Below are positions 35,015-47,028 of a DNA stretch of 64,000 nucleotides, piece by piece. Position 1 is the stretch's first letter, and each line of letters starts with the position of its first letter. The stretch is from NCBI GenBank assembly GCA_025526995.1, contig JAHLKG010000023.1, positions 310,001 to 374,000 on the forward strand, given 5' to 3'. This DNA is from Powellomyces hirtus. Lineage: Eukaryota > Chytridiomycota > Chytridiomycetes > Spizellomycetales > Powellomycetaceae. The notes under the pieces are model-generated. The model made no database searches, was not told where the DNA came from, and worked only from the letters and a program-made list of their open reading frames with translations. The position numbers and the translations under genes were made by a program.

Positions 35015-36357
35015 ATGGTGCGTATAATCCATCCATCCATCCATCCATCTGCTCGATCATGCCGGCCAACTTGAAGCTACGAACGTTTGCGGCGAACCTA
35101 GCTATCGAGGATGCCGAGATGTCGCATGTCGACGAGAAAAGGTGCATTTCTGAGGCGGTGAAAATGTTCGAAATGACATGGGCACGCCGAAAGAAACCTT
35201 CTCGTTGACCGCTGCGACTTGGGCCATTTTTAGGAGTGCTTGCTTGAACTCGTTTGAGCAGCCTCTGATGACTTTAGGAGTTTCGTCTTCTTCTCTTCGG
35301 AGAGAAGACAGCTCTGATGACCCCAATTGGCCCAACTAACGTCGTGTGTGCTCTGTTAGCCTAAGGCCGTCAGCAAGTCCAAGAAGCCCGCCCCCGCCCC
35401 TTACCCCGCCAAGGGTGCGGCTGTCGCCAAGAAGGCTAAGAACCCTCTTATCGAGAAGAAGCCTCGCAACTTCTCCATTGGTGCGTAAATTGAGTGGAAG
35501 CTGCGAAATGCGCGGAATGCGTGAGCAGTCTATCTGAGACTTTTTTGGTTTCTTCATCAGGCCAGGACATCCAGCCTAAGCGTGACCTTACCCGTTTCGT
35601 CAAGTGGCCCCAGTACGTCCGTCTGCAGCGCCAAAAGGCTATTCTGCAGCAGCGTCTGAAGGTTCCCCCGGCGATCAACCAGTTCACTAAGACCCTTGAC
35701 AAGAACACTGGTAAGCAAGCAACGTGGAAAATTCACATCGTTGACGGAGAAGAGGGTCTCACAACGTTTGTATATAGCCACTCAGCTGTTCAAGGTCTTG
35801 AACAAGTACCGACCCGAGACCAAGCCTGAGAAGAAGACCCGTCTTACTGCTGCCGCCGAGTCTGTTGCTGCTGGTAACAAGGTCGACCAGGGAAAGAAGC
35901 CCGTCGTTGTCAAGTACGGTATCAACCACATCACCGCTCTGGTTGAGGCCAAGAAGGCTCAGTTGGTCGTCATCGCCCACGACGTTGACCCCATTGAGGT
36001 AAGAATCACACGGAATAAGCGATTTGAGGAACGCAGTTCTTACGCATTTTGCACCTTTAGATTGTCATCTGGCTTCCCGCTCTCTGCCGCAAGATGGGTG
36101 TCCCGTACTGCATCGTCAAGTCCAAGTCTCGATTGGGAACTGTTGTCCACAAGAAGACCGCCACCGCTCTTGCCTTGACCGAGGTTAAGCCCGAGGACAA
36201 GTCCGAGCTTGCCGCTGTTGTCAGTGCCATCAAGGCCTCCTACAACGACAAGTACGAGGAGCACCGCAAGACTTGGGGTGGAGGTATCATGGGACGCAAG
36301 TCCAACGATGCCACTCGCATCAAGGAGGCCAAGGCTGCTCGCGAGATCAAGGTCTAA
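35015..36357 (+). CDS. RPL8: 60S ribosomal protein eL8 (Rpl8/L7a)
   Basis: Five coding exons splice to 263 residues, the usual eL8 length: 35015-35017 (the ATG alone), 35360-35480, 35561-35710, 35778-35998 and 36061-36357. The protein starts [19 protein letters not shown] and contains [57 protein letters not shown], then [18 protein letters not shown] and the ending [17 protein letters not shown]. It binds 25S rRNA in the large subunit and contains the L7Ae-type fold. Codon use is strongly biased to C/G-ending codons, as expected for high expression. A first coding exon that is only the start codon is common in ribosomal protein genes and probably has a regulatory first intron. Confidence 0.95.
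35029..35049. repeat. CCAT tetranucleotide microsatellite
   Basis: About five tandem CCAT units near the start of the eL8 first intron. Confidence 0.9.
35261..35325 (+). ncRNA. Candidate structured or C/D-like RNA in the eL8 first intron (weak)
   Basis: Within the intron, TCTGATGAC occurs twice (core TGATGA at 35266-35271 and 35315-35320), matching the C-box consensus; the second copy also contains CTGA, a D-box. Between them a hairpin at 35285-35309 pairs GTCTTC with GAAGAC and closes with a C(UUCG)G tetraloop, the most stable RNA tetraloop. Ribosomal protein introns often host snoRNAs. However, the box spacing is short, and a terminal stem and guide sequence are not evident. It may instead be a regulatory hairpin. 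Confidence 0.3.
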
Positions 36358-36702
36358 GCAGTCCGGGACTGGACGGGCCCTTCTGTACAGCTTTGAGATG
36401 TTCAATAAGATTCCGTCTTACTCTTGCATTCCATGCTGAACTATGCAGCTGTTTTTTTCTCATGTTGCTGTTGTTAATCAGCGCATAATGTACATCGTGA
36501 ACCTTGATTGACGTGCCGCAGAATCCCGGTTACATCAGAAGTGAGAATTAAGCACAACCGGCAAACCCTACACGTTACGTGCTTCATACGCATTCGCTTC
36601 TGCTCAAGGGAGTCAAGATTTTCATCTTTCTACTTGCGATAGGCCATCATCTGCGCTGGTCCTTTGTGGGAAACACCATGGTCAACAGACAGCGGACCTG
36701 AC

Positions 36703-36834
36703 ACAACCCAGGTCTATTCTCAACTGTCCGGCCCGAGCAGGTCCGACAGTCTGGTATGCTACAGTAAGAACTCTGACGGACGGTGCCACGCCTGAAAAAC
36801 GCGGGACGGATAGTTGAGTATGGACCTGGGTTGT
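36703..36834. repeat. Imperfect 28-bp inverted repeat with 76-nt spacer
   Basis: Left arm (36703-36730) starts ACAACCCAGGTC and ends CTCAACTGTCCG. The right arm (36807-36834) reads CGGATAGTTGAG...GACCTGGGTTGT, so about 25 of 28 positions pair. It could be the remains of a small terminal-inverted-repeat (MITE-like) element or a hairpin-forming site. No target-site duplication was clear. Confidence 0.7.
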
Positions 36835-37152
36835 ACACCATTTACCTGTTCCCGATGTGGAACGATGTGGTTTACTGAGTTAAGGCGATCGCGGTCCACA
36901 AACCTTGTCAGGAATGTCACGGTGCACTTGAAAAACATTTGAACATCATTGTGTCGTCTCACCGAGATTGCATGTTCCACTGAGCTCCCGTCCATTCCGG
37001 TTTTTTGTGCATCTCTTTGTACGAGCACTCTTGCATTGTCGCAACGGCAAGAAATCCATCTGGTTATTCTGTGGCTTGGGCACGGGGCTTAGTCACGCGA
37101 ACCGAGCAATGGCTCCTTTCTGAGGTCGGGTGCGTCATACAAATGTCGCGGG

Positions 37153-37160
37153 TTAGGGTT
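37153..37160 (+). promoter_or_regulatory. Telobox-like motif TTAGGGTT
   Basis: A TTAGGGTT octamer lies about 80 nt before the first ATG of the nucleotidyltransferase gene. In several fungi such motifs bind Tbf1/Taz1-like Myb factors in promoters. One copy alone is weak evidence. Confidence 0.25.
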
Positions 37161-37239
37161 ATACACGTACAGTCATACGTTAAACTCGGTAAGATCTGTC
37201 ATTCGCGCACTATCTCGGTTTCGACAGACCAGGTGTGCA

Positions 37240-38495
37240 ATGGCAACCATATCAATGATTCAGCTTGTGCATGACTTTCAGCTGTCTCATCTCAGTTCCA
37301 GTCATGCAGTCGCGAGAGTACTATCTCCTCGCCAGAAGAACGGAGAGCATCTGTCTCCGCTGCCGACTGCGTCAATGGACCAACGTTTCGACAACTGGAT
37401 CGAAACTAAGGTTGCGGAAGGTGAATCAGAGCGTCGCGCAAGGGCGAAAGAAGTGCGGAGAGCCGTTGAAGCCGTTGCCAAGAAAATCTCTTCCTTGTGG
37501 GTGGTCGAGCTACGAGGATCTATATCGAAAGGCACAGATGTCATCGGCAGCGATATCGATATGGTCGTCTGCGTGTCCCGTAAAGATCGTGTGAGCAAAC
37601 CGCAACGACAGAAGTTGCGAAACGCTCTTGAGAATGCCGGCATCGGAAAAAATTTTAACACTGGAACTAAGTGAGTTTTAGCACAGTGTCTCGAGTTGCA
37701 GTGAGGATTCTCAATCTTCTTGGTTTTTTTTGTCACACCAGTGCGATCACCTTCACTCTGCTGCTATGCTCGGAGCAAACCGTGGATGTATCGTTCCAGG
37801 CATCATACTATGGACCAGGCAAGCTCCCGCGCACTCCCGAAACCGATGAAGCGTTCAAGTCCAAGCGTCCTCTCCGTCAGGTTGTTCGCGCTTTCAAATA
37901 CATTGCGTTGAAGAGGTGCCTTCCACGAGCACAAGGGGTGTTTTGGGAGCAACTCGTCCTCGTCACGTATCGGCAAGCGAGACCGAGAACGGCTTGGACT
38001 CTGTTCCAGGAAGTGCTCAGAAAGTTCTCGATGAGCACGTCTTTGGTCTTGACGAAATGGATCAATGAGAACGGCACTTCGGATCCGATCCAGATTGATC
38101 CGTTGGCGATTACACAGGGACAGATGGGTGCTTGGAGAAACTACGCCGTGAGTGCACGAACGCCTGCCCTGAATCCCGCTTTCGACATGGGGGACTTTCT
38201 TCTAAAGTCGTCCACCGCCCCTGCGCGGACGCTACAACCACTCCGCGTGACACCAAGTATCAATGCGCGGCCTACTGCCGGTGCCACCGCTGCCACTCAA
38301 GTTGCAACCAAAGCTCAATCCATCCACAAGTGCTCAAGTTGCAATCGAGGCCCTTTCGATTCTGAGCTTGCACTCAAGAATCATAAGGTGGACTACCATG
38401 GTGATCGACCCAGTGGAATGTGTACCATCTGCTTCCGGTCATTCAAGAAACCGAAAGGTCTGGCTCATCACCGGGCAGTCATGCATCCCAACTGA
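37240..38495 (+). CDS. OAS/CD-NTase-like nucleotidyltransferase with C-terminal C2H2 zinc fingers
   Basis: Two exons (37240-37670, 37742-38495; intron GTGAGT...CACACCAG) give 394 residues. From about residue 60 an alpha-helix leads into the nucleotidyltransferase signature ELRGSISKGTDVIGSDIDMV: a GS motif, KGT, then D-x-D that would bind two metals. The third acidic residue of the active site is probably in EQTVDVSFQAS after the intron. Downstream, PLRQVVRAFKYIALKR and VFWEQLVLVTYRQ resemble the helical half of oligoadenylate-synthetase/CD-NTase proteins (compare 'vrlvKyW...ElL'). A Thr/Ala-rich linker leads to two zinc fingers: CSSCNRGPFDSELALKNH and CTICFRSFKKPKGLAHH. The product is unknown; 2'-5' or cyclic nucleotide synthesis, or tailing of RNA, are options. 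ATG 37375 (MDQRFDNW) is a likely alternative start because the first 45 residues look unstructured. Confidence 0.8.
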
Positions 38496-38754
38496 TACAT
38501 AGCAGAATTTTCGCACAGAAAGCCAAAGCATAAAAGAGTGTCTTGATATTACTGTAGTTGACATTACATTGCGTAAAATGCTCATTACTTTTCCTGGCTA
38601 AAGCGATAATTTCGGACGAGATGTGCTATCAGTTGGCCCAACCTGTCATTACGCGTAAGCAACATTCCTGAACGCATTCATCACGCCTCACGCCAAAAGG
38701 TGAGATGTTTTTCGAACTCGTGCGTCCCTCCCACCCGACTGCAACAACACACAA

Positions 38755-41700
38755 ATGGAACCCAGTAGTCTTACACAAGACGAGGCCCACAGTGCACGCA
38801 ACCAAGCCAATAGCGCATCTAATGGGGCTGATAGCGCATTATATGAGACTGACAGTGCATCAGAAACCAATGATGAAGAGGAGTATTATCATCCGCTCAT
38901 GACACGACGTGAGAAACAGGTGCATTCGCGGAAAGAGGAGTATGTTGAACTCAGGCTAGAAGAACAGCTACCAGAAGAACAACGAAACAAACAGACTGTG
39001 GTAAGCAACGATTCTTGTAGCCTTGAAATGGTTGTTCACAAAGCCTGGCCTCAACACGTTCTGAAGGTGGGACATTTGCGTCGCTTGTCCCCGCACCTTG
39101 GGGACTCGGATCCGGGAGAGATCCTGTGGCCCATCCATCGAGGAGTGAATTTGATCGGCAGATCTGAAGAAGAATGCAGTGTGGTCATCCAAGAAGAAGG
39201 CATAAGTGCAGTTCATGCCTTGATAGGTATGATGCCGCATTCAGCCTCGAGCTAGAGATGGTTCAGGACTTCTTGCGCGCGAGGGCTCATAACTTTGTCT
39301 TGATAGAGGTTTTGCCATCCGGCGTGCATCATTTCGTCGAAGACATAGGCTCGACCAATGGAACTCACTTGGGAGAGGGCCGCGATAGTCTGTGCCCTTA
39401 CCGTCTGTACGAACTCGCTCACAACCAGATAGTGTCTTTCAACCCCGTCACATTCCGATACGAGAAACTGAATCTTGAGCCTCGCGCAGTTAGCGTACTG
39501 TCCAATGTCGAGCCAGATAGTGTCGAATCCCCGCCGCTGAAAGTCTCCAAATCCGCGCCATTGCCGTCGCGCGATGCTGAGTCCGAAGGTGAACTTGACG
39601 AAAAAACATTGACCCTTGTGGCCGAAGAGAATTCCAAGGCGGACATCAGCGATGAATTGTGCTCGAATGTCTCCAAGCCCAGAACCCAAACTCGCCCTGG
39701 ACCGCCCTTGACCCACGTCAAGCTCGAACCGGGCAAAGCGGCCGATATGTCACAGGAAATTGTCGATGCCCAACCGAATATCACCGCCCCATTGCCTCAC
39801 AATGCACCATCGGTTGAACCCATGAGTGGCTACTGTCCGGAACGCGTTAGTGATTCTTCTGCAATCAACCACAACTCAGTATCGTTGCAAAACTCAATCC
39901 CTGCCACCCAACCGCTCTCAATGAACGTCGCGCCGACCCTAAGTATACAGCAATCCTTGCTACTCCCCCCCGATATCTCGCAAATACCCCACATCGATTC
40001 TCAGGCGGGGGAACACCTCTCGGTCATCCACGAAGGTGGTATGGGGACAATCATACAAGGCCATCCCCCTCCATTCATGACGAGGGCAAAGTCTTATACA
40101 AACTCGACTCCTCTGAATCCTTTCGAGCAGGAGGAAGACCTGGGAGAAGATGTTTTGAGTCCTCAACTGGGCGAGACCAACCTAACGGGCGATGTTATGG
40201 CAGAAGAAGTCGATGACGGTGACGAAACGGAAATGGAGGAAGATGGAGAAGAAGATAGGCGAGTGACGCTTCGGGCTTTCGATCCGCCGTTTGGGGATGA
40301 AACCACCGGTAAATTGATTGGGGGAGACACCCAGGTTCGCAAACGAGCCTCGAACCCCGACGTGGTGCCCATGTCACAGACATCCCAAGGCTCGGCGAAC
40401 CTCACACGCGTAACGAGCCGGATGGACAGGCATACTGACAAACTAGACATCAACTTGAAGCCGCAAAATGAGGATTTGTTCGTTGGGGAAAAAGGGCTCG
40501 GCGTTGCAGGCGATGCCATGGCCGTAGATTTACCAGTTTTGCCTCCTCCTATTGCCAGAAAAGACACCAACAATGAGTCATCACTGCGAACGCCGGTGAG
40601 AGTCATGTCTGACCTAATGCCTCCGACATCCAGTCCAGCGGCCGCCTCCTCACCGCCGCCCCGATTTAACGTCGCGAACAGCGCGGCTGTACATATACAA
40701 AATCGAGCAAGAGATCAGTCGGTAAACGAGGAGGTGAACCCGAAAATCACGCCTCCGGCCGCCGCTGATGACACAGATGACGAAGAGCCATTGCAAAAGC
40801 GCAGACCCAGCAAGGCGAAATCGGTGGCAGATTCGAGCAAGAGCAGCAGCCACAAAAGCTCCAAAGAACCCGGTCGTGGTGAAAGTACTAATGGGACATT
40901 GCAAATTCCCGCATCCCGCCCTACCCCGCCCTCCCAGCAAGAAAACAGCGATCCCAATAACCCCATGGCCATCGACACTGCCTTGCCATCCTCGTCCCCG
41001 AAACGAAAACGCTCACCAGCTAGTACCGAAGTTGCGCCGTCTCTACGGGCTTCAGATGAACATGCAGCCGATGCGCCCGTAGCGATGCCCGCCAGCGACG
41101 ACGAGGAGGAGGAGGTTGCTCCTCGCAGCCGAAAGCGGAGAGCGGTAAAAACCGCTGCGAAAGCAACGGGGCCGGAGGTCACAAGTACCAATGTTCCACG
41201 AGATCTTGCTGACATCCCGATTGCTACAGAAATCTGCGTGAAACCTAAGAAACGAGGGTCTTCCAAATCTGCGTCGAAAGAGCCATCTCCGGCGCCTCTT
41301 GCAGCTGACGTGAGCCCCGTTGAATCAGACCATGAAGCTCCCGATGAACCTGAAGTAAAAGTCACGGAGCCCCCAAGCAAAAGACAAAGGGCTTCTAAAG
41401 CGGCTCCCAAGGCTGCAGCGAAGGGGACGAAGAAATCAAAAACGCCCCGCGCTAAGAAAGAGAAGGTGGTCGCAGAGGAAGCATTGGTGGAACCTCCATC
41501 AGTTGATCCTGCATCGGGGCCTCCTTCCCCATCACCCCGTCTTCCTTCAGTGGATCCCACATCAATGATTGCTGCGGTTAGCGCAACCTCTTCAAGAGCT
41601 GTTTCGCCACAGCGGACTACCCGGGGCGGCGAAGGATCTTCGCAAACAGCGGAGGATGGAACGGTCAGAATCATGTTTACTGGCATCGTAGATCACGAGC

Positions 41701-42588
41701 AAAAAAGCAAGGTATCTCAATGGGTTGTGCCTTCTTGCAGCAAGGGGCTCGGAGCTTACAGGCGCTTTGCCGACAGATGGTGACCTCCTTGGGTGGCCAG
41801 ACGGCGGGCGACTGGCATGAATGCTCGCACCTGGTAACGGACCGCATCCGACGGACCGTCAAGTTCCTCTGTGCCCTCTCTGCCGGCAAACATATCGTCA
41901 ATCTCAAGTGGCTTGATGCAAGCAAAAAGGCCGGAAAGTTTGTTGGTGAGTACTCTGCTATCTCTTTTCACCGCTCGGTCTGTCTTATGTGCTAACATGC
42001 AGCACCCTTCTAGCCGAGGACAAGTATTTGTTAAAAGACGCGAAAACGGAGAAACAGTATGGTTTTAGGCTGGTGAAATCCATTGCTATTGCACACGACA
42101 CTACCACGCCTCGCATCTTCAGTGGCCTTGAGTTTTACTCGACAGCCGCTGTGAAGCCTCCAAGAGAAGAGTTGAAGGAGATTTTGGTTGCCGCCGGCGC
42201 AAACGTATGACATGACGCCTTTGCTTATATGCTGGCTAGGGCACTTTGCTGACACTTGAGCTTCTTTTCGCGTGCAGTTGATCGACAAGCCTCCCCCATT
42301 CAGAGCCGGGGACAAAACCGTCATCATTGGCCATCCTGACGACGGCGAGGAAGTCAAGGAGCTCCAGCTTGCTGGGTGGACTGTGCACAGTTCAGAGTTT
42401 GTTTTGACGGGATTGCTACGGATGGAAGTTGACTATACAAGGTATGTCGATGTGTACACTTTGCTCGCACGGTTGGAGGCTGCTTTTCTAACGTCCCTCT
42501 TCTCTATGGTACGATTAGCCATGTTCTACCTTCAGACGTGGCCGCAACGCCCGCGCCTACCCCTGGCGGACGGAAAAAGCGCCGGTAA
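38755..42588 (+). CDS. MDC1-like DNA-damage mediator (FHA + tandem BRCT)
   Basis: Six exons. Exon 1 (38755-39226) encodes an acidic leader and the start of an FHA domain ([16 protein letters not shown]). It splices at 39226/39307 to finish the FHA ([13 protein letters not shown]...[12 protein letters not shown]), the phosphothreonine-binding fold. The long exon 2 encodes some 800 residues of low-complexity, Ser/Pro/Lys-rich linker with basic runs ([21 protein letters not shown]). The C-terminus is a tandem [18 protein letters not shown], then [56 protein letters not shown], and [15 protein letters not shown] before TAA at 42586-42588. [14 protein letters not shown] is strikingly like vertebrate MDC1, which reads gamma-H2AX with the BRCT pair and binds damage factors with the FHA; fission yeast Mdb1 is a smaller relative. 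The 41715-41760 acceptor is ambiguous: two in-frame AGs would both work. Confidence 0.85.
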
Positions 42589-43390
42589 TATATGTAAATA
42601 CTGTAGTGATAGTCTCGTAGTTGACGTCCTAAGAACGTCCCATTGCACCCCTGACATTTGGCACTAGTATAAAGCTTAGCCAAAGATACCCTCATCACAT
42701 AAACGACAGTGATTCACGCGCGCATTGACAGGATTACGAGTTCTGGCAGATCACGTGTCTGGTAGCTGGCTGGAATGGATGGGAATGGGGGTGGGCCGTG
42801 TGAGTTGGTTTTTGGAGCCCCTCAAAGACTCTTTCTTCTTTCTTCCTTCTTCCCCCCAATCTCAAAAAGCTAATTCCCTCAAACTTCCCACATCCCCATC
42901 CCTTCGCTCCTTCCCATTCTCTCTCTCTCTGTCTGGCCCACTCTGCACCACCGCACCACTTAAACTCCTCTAGCCAGCTTTCAACGGAGCAATCGCTACT
43001 TCACCCGAACCCAAGTGCATCTTCTCGTCTTTTTTGGCTCGTAAAAATTTTCACACGCTGCCACCCACACCAACAACAGTCATCGCTCTCTTTAAGGTCC
43101 CGCTGAAGACCACCGACTACTACTCTGTATAAAGATTTTCTCTTTCGCGAAAATCGCTCACCTGTGTATATATATATACCATTCGCCGAGAGAACAAAGC
43201 GCGCAAGATTCAATCCTGTACTTGCCCAACCAACCAACTGGATCAAATTTACATCAACGATCCTCACATCGCATCAACGTCCTGACACCCTCGCCTCCCC
43301 TGAAACCATCCTGACAAGTCCAACAGACTGTCTTCTGCCCCCGCACACACTACTCTTTCCTCCTCCTCTGCCATCCTCAATCCCACCGTC
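42589..43390. promoter_or_regulatory. Promoter and 5' UTR region of the Dhh1 gene
   Basis: Contains strong pyrimidine tracts (about 42830-42960, CTTT/TCTC repeats) and a second CT-rich stretch just before the ATG, typical of highly expressed fungal promoters. No gene seen. Confidence 0.5.
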
Positions 43391-45009
<1,619 letters not shown>

Positions 45010-45707
45010 ACAAGGGAAGCAACGGAAAAGAGAGATTTGGCAAATCTCTCCCCGAACCCCCACCCACGAACAAATTGGCGGCCCTATCTGGATCTGTGTT
45101 GGATGTGCACAGTTCCGGTGAGGCGTCGTCACCTTTCGAAGCAAGGTTTTAGAGATGCTTAGGCCTTTGTCACGGCCTAATGTTTGCTTTGATCGTCGAA
45201 AGAGATAATTTGTTCCTGGCGTTCTGTGATGCTTCTATTTTCTTTCCTCTTCTTTTTGTGGTTTTGTCCTTCCGGGCTATGAAATCAGCAAATGCATTGG
45301 AGCGTCGCGTCAATGTCTTGACGCGTGGATCGACATGCGAACACAACTTAGACGTCAGCCTGGCCATTGGTGGGACTTCCAAGCGCACGAAACGGGACTT
45401 GTTTGCGGGATATTTTAAGCGACTGGAATGAGAAATGTACGGGTCGAGTATCGCCTGGGAACATGGGGCCTGGGAAAATGCGAAAGAGAGAGAGAGAGAA
45501 AGAGGTTCTCTTCCTCATAGATGCAGCGCTGGCAGTGGACGACGCGGATGCCGAAAAGAATAAGGAAAATACGAGCACTACCGTGACTCAAAATGATCTC
45601 CCCGCCAAAGCAACCAAAGATGACGGTGAGGCTCATCAGCGACAAGAAGAAGAATACCAGCTGGGTAGGTCTGCTTGTCCCTCTCTGTTTACTTTACGGA
45701 TGCCGCC

Positions 45708-45893
45708 AAAGACACTCTCGAGAAACAAGCAGTTGAAGAAAATGGTGGCGCCCGCCAGCAACAAGACCAGTCTGCTTCGTCCTCGGCTGCCCCCGGACAA
45801 GACACTCGAGAAACTCAAGCAACCGAGGCCGACGAATGCGGTGGCGCCAGCGAGCCACAATAAGAAGACAAGCCAGCTTCGTCTTCTTTTACG
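45708..45893 (+). repeat. Two-copy imperfect tandem repeat (about 90 bp)
   Basis: Copy 1 translates to KDTLEKQAVEENGGARQQQD and copy 2 to QDTRETQATEADECGGASEP in the same frame. In copy 2 the reading frame meets TAA where copy 1 has a sense codon. Suggests duplication followed by decay. Confidence 0.6.
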
Positions 45894-46348
45894 GGTGAAT
45901 CACTTTTCCATATGACTATTGCAGCCAGCAAAGACCTTGTGAAAGCCCGATATGGCAGCGTGCCCGATATCGATGAGATAGTCGAGTTGCTTGCTGAGGG
46001 GATCGGAAGAGTGGGGCAACTGGGATTGCAAAGAAGGGGGAACAGTGCGCAAAAACATCAGAGACGGAGCAACCGCCAGACCAGGCCATAACACTGTCTT
46101 CTCACACCCCTGCTTCAGTCACAAGGAAAACAAGTCGACATCAAAAAAGAAGCAGAACCAGCTGATCCCGCAATCATTGGACGCCTACTTACTCGAGATT
46201 GATATGCAGCACAAGGCTCTCGACATCCTGGGCGAGGTAGATGGAACTCATATTGCTGCGAGGACTATGCTGCACGAAATGAAGCACTTGCTGGAACTCA
46301 AAGAGGCAATGAGTTCCTCAAAGGAAACATGTACGGTGTTGCGGAGCC

Positions 46349-46365
46349 GGGGGGGGGGGGGGGGG
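46349..46365. repeat. Poly-G tract (17 nt)
   Basis: Uninterrupted run of G within the low-complexity region; the only one of the four homopolymers with G on the plus strand. Confidence 0.95.
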
Positions 46366-47028
46366 AGGTTCTCATTTGATTGAACGGGAGCTGTCATCGT
46401 CTTGCCTGTGCTCGGAGGGTAAACCCTAGGTATGGTCCGGGGCACCTCTGTTGCCGAAATCGGACAAGCCTTCCGCGACCTCTGCAGCCAATACAATTCC
46501 AAGAATATTGCCGACAGCTGCCGCCAACCCAGCGAGTCTGCCCCATGTTGCGCGCGCGAAGGCTGCTGCGAAAGAGAAAATGCAGGAGGTGGATGCAGCA
46601 TTTGAAGTTCTCAAAGAAAAGAAAAAAAAAAGCACCCGATGAAAAGCCCACAACATCTGCATGGAAAGCGAGATGACTGTCGTTTGCTGGAACCCCCTTG
46701 CGATAGCCGCGGAATTGGAGCACGCACACACTCACAACGCATGCGCACCAATGTGGTCAACAACGACGATGACGACAACCCTTGATCTTTCTTCTGTACA
46801 ACCCTTTTTTGGCGCTTGGTATTCTTTCCTTCTTTTCAGCGGACCAGTTTTGCACGGTAATTTGTTTGGTACGGGCAAACGGGGGCGTATGACGTATTAT
46901 GTTTCCATGTGCTGTACATCTACTTTAGTTTATTGCTCGTTGACATGTCGTTATGTTTTGTGATGTATGTTTGGTAGTTACGGTGTCTACAATAAGAGAT
47001 GATGCATCCAAAACTGCAGAGAGCGACT

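Larger units (their letters stand above)
36358..37239. other. Intergenic region with an imperfect inverted repeat
   Basis: Between eL8 and the nucleotidyltransferase gene. It holds the eL8 3' UTR, the inverted repeat at 36703-36834 and a telobox-like site at 37153-37160. No gene is seen. Confidence 0.5.
45010..47028. other. About 2 kb with low-complexity, possibly decayed coding sequence
   Basis: First holds the Dhh1 3' UTR. From about 45430 to 46660 the plus strand has codon-like, Lys/Glu/Gln/Ala-rich stretches in changing frames (for example AASKDLVKARYGSVPDIDEI near 45925 and a KKKQNQLIPQSLDAYLLEID segment near 46150). Stops and frame changes have no clear splice sites between them, and no domain is recognised. 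It may be a relic gene or a poorly modelled lineage-specific one. The final 350 bases are AT-rich 3' flank. Confidence 0.4.

Noticed and set aside
34733..35074. 113-residue open frame before eL8
   Set aside because: It runs into the eL8 start codon and first intron, has no domain, and is best seen as 5' UTR.
40715..41686. 323-residue open frame on the minus strand
   Set aside because: It lies antisense to the MDC1-like exon and is Ser/Gly-rich, which is what the complement of the Ser/Pro/Lys-rich linker would give; no domain.
45367..45915. 182-residue plus-strand open frame after Dhh1
   Set aside because: Low-complexity, no domain, and its frame does not agree with the repeat unit that looks most protein-like, so it is not called as a gene.
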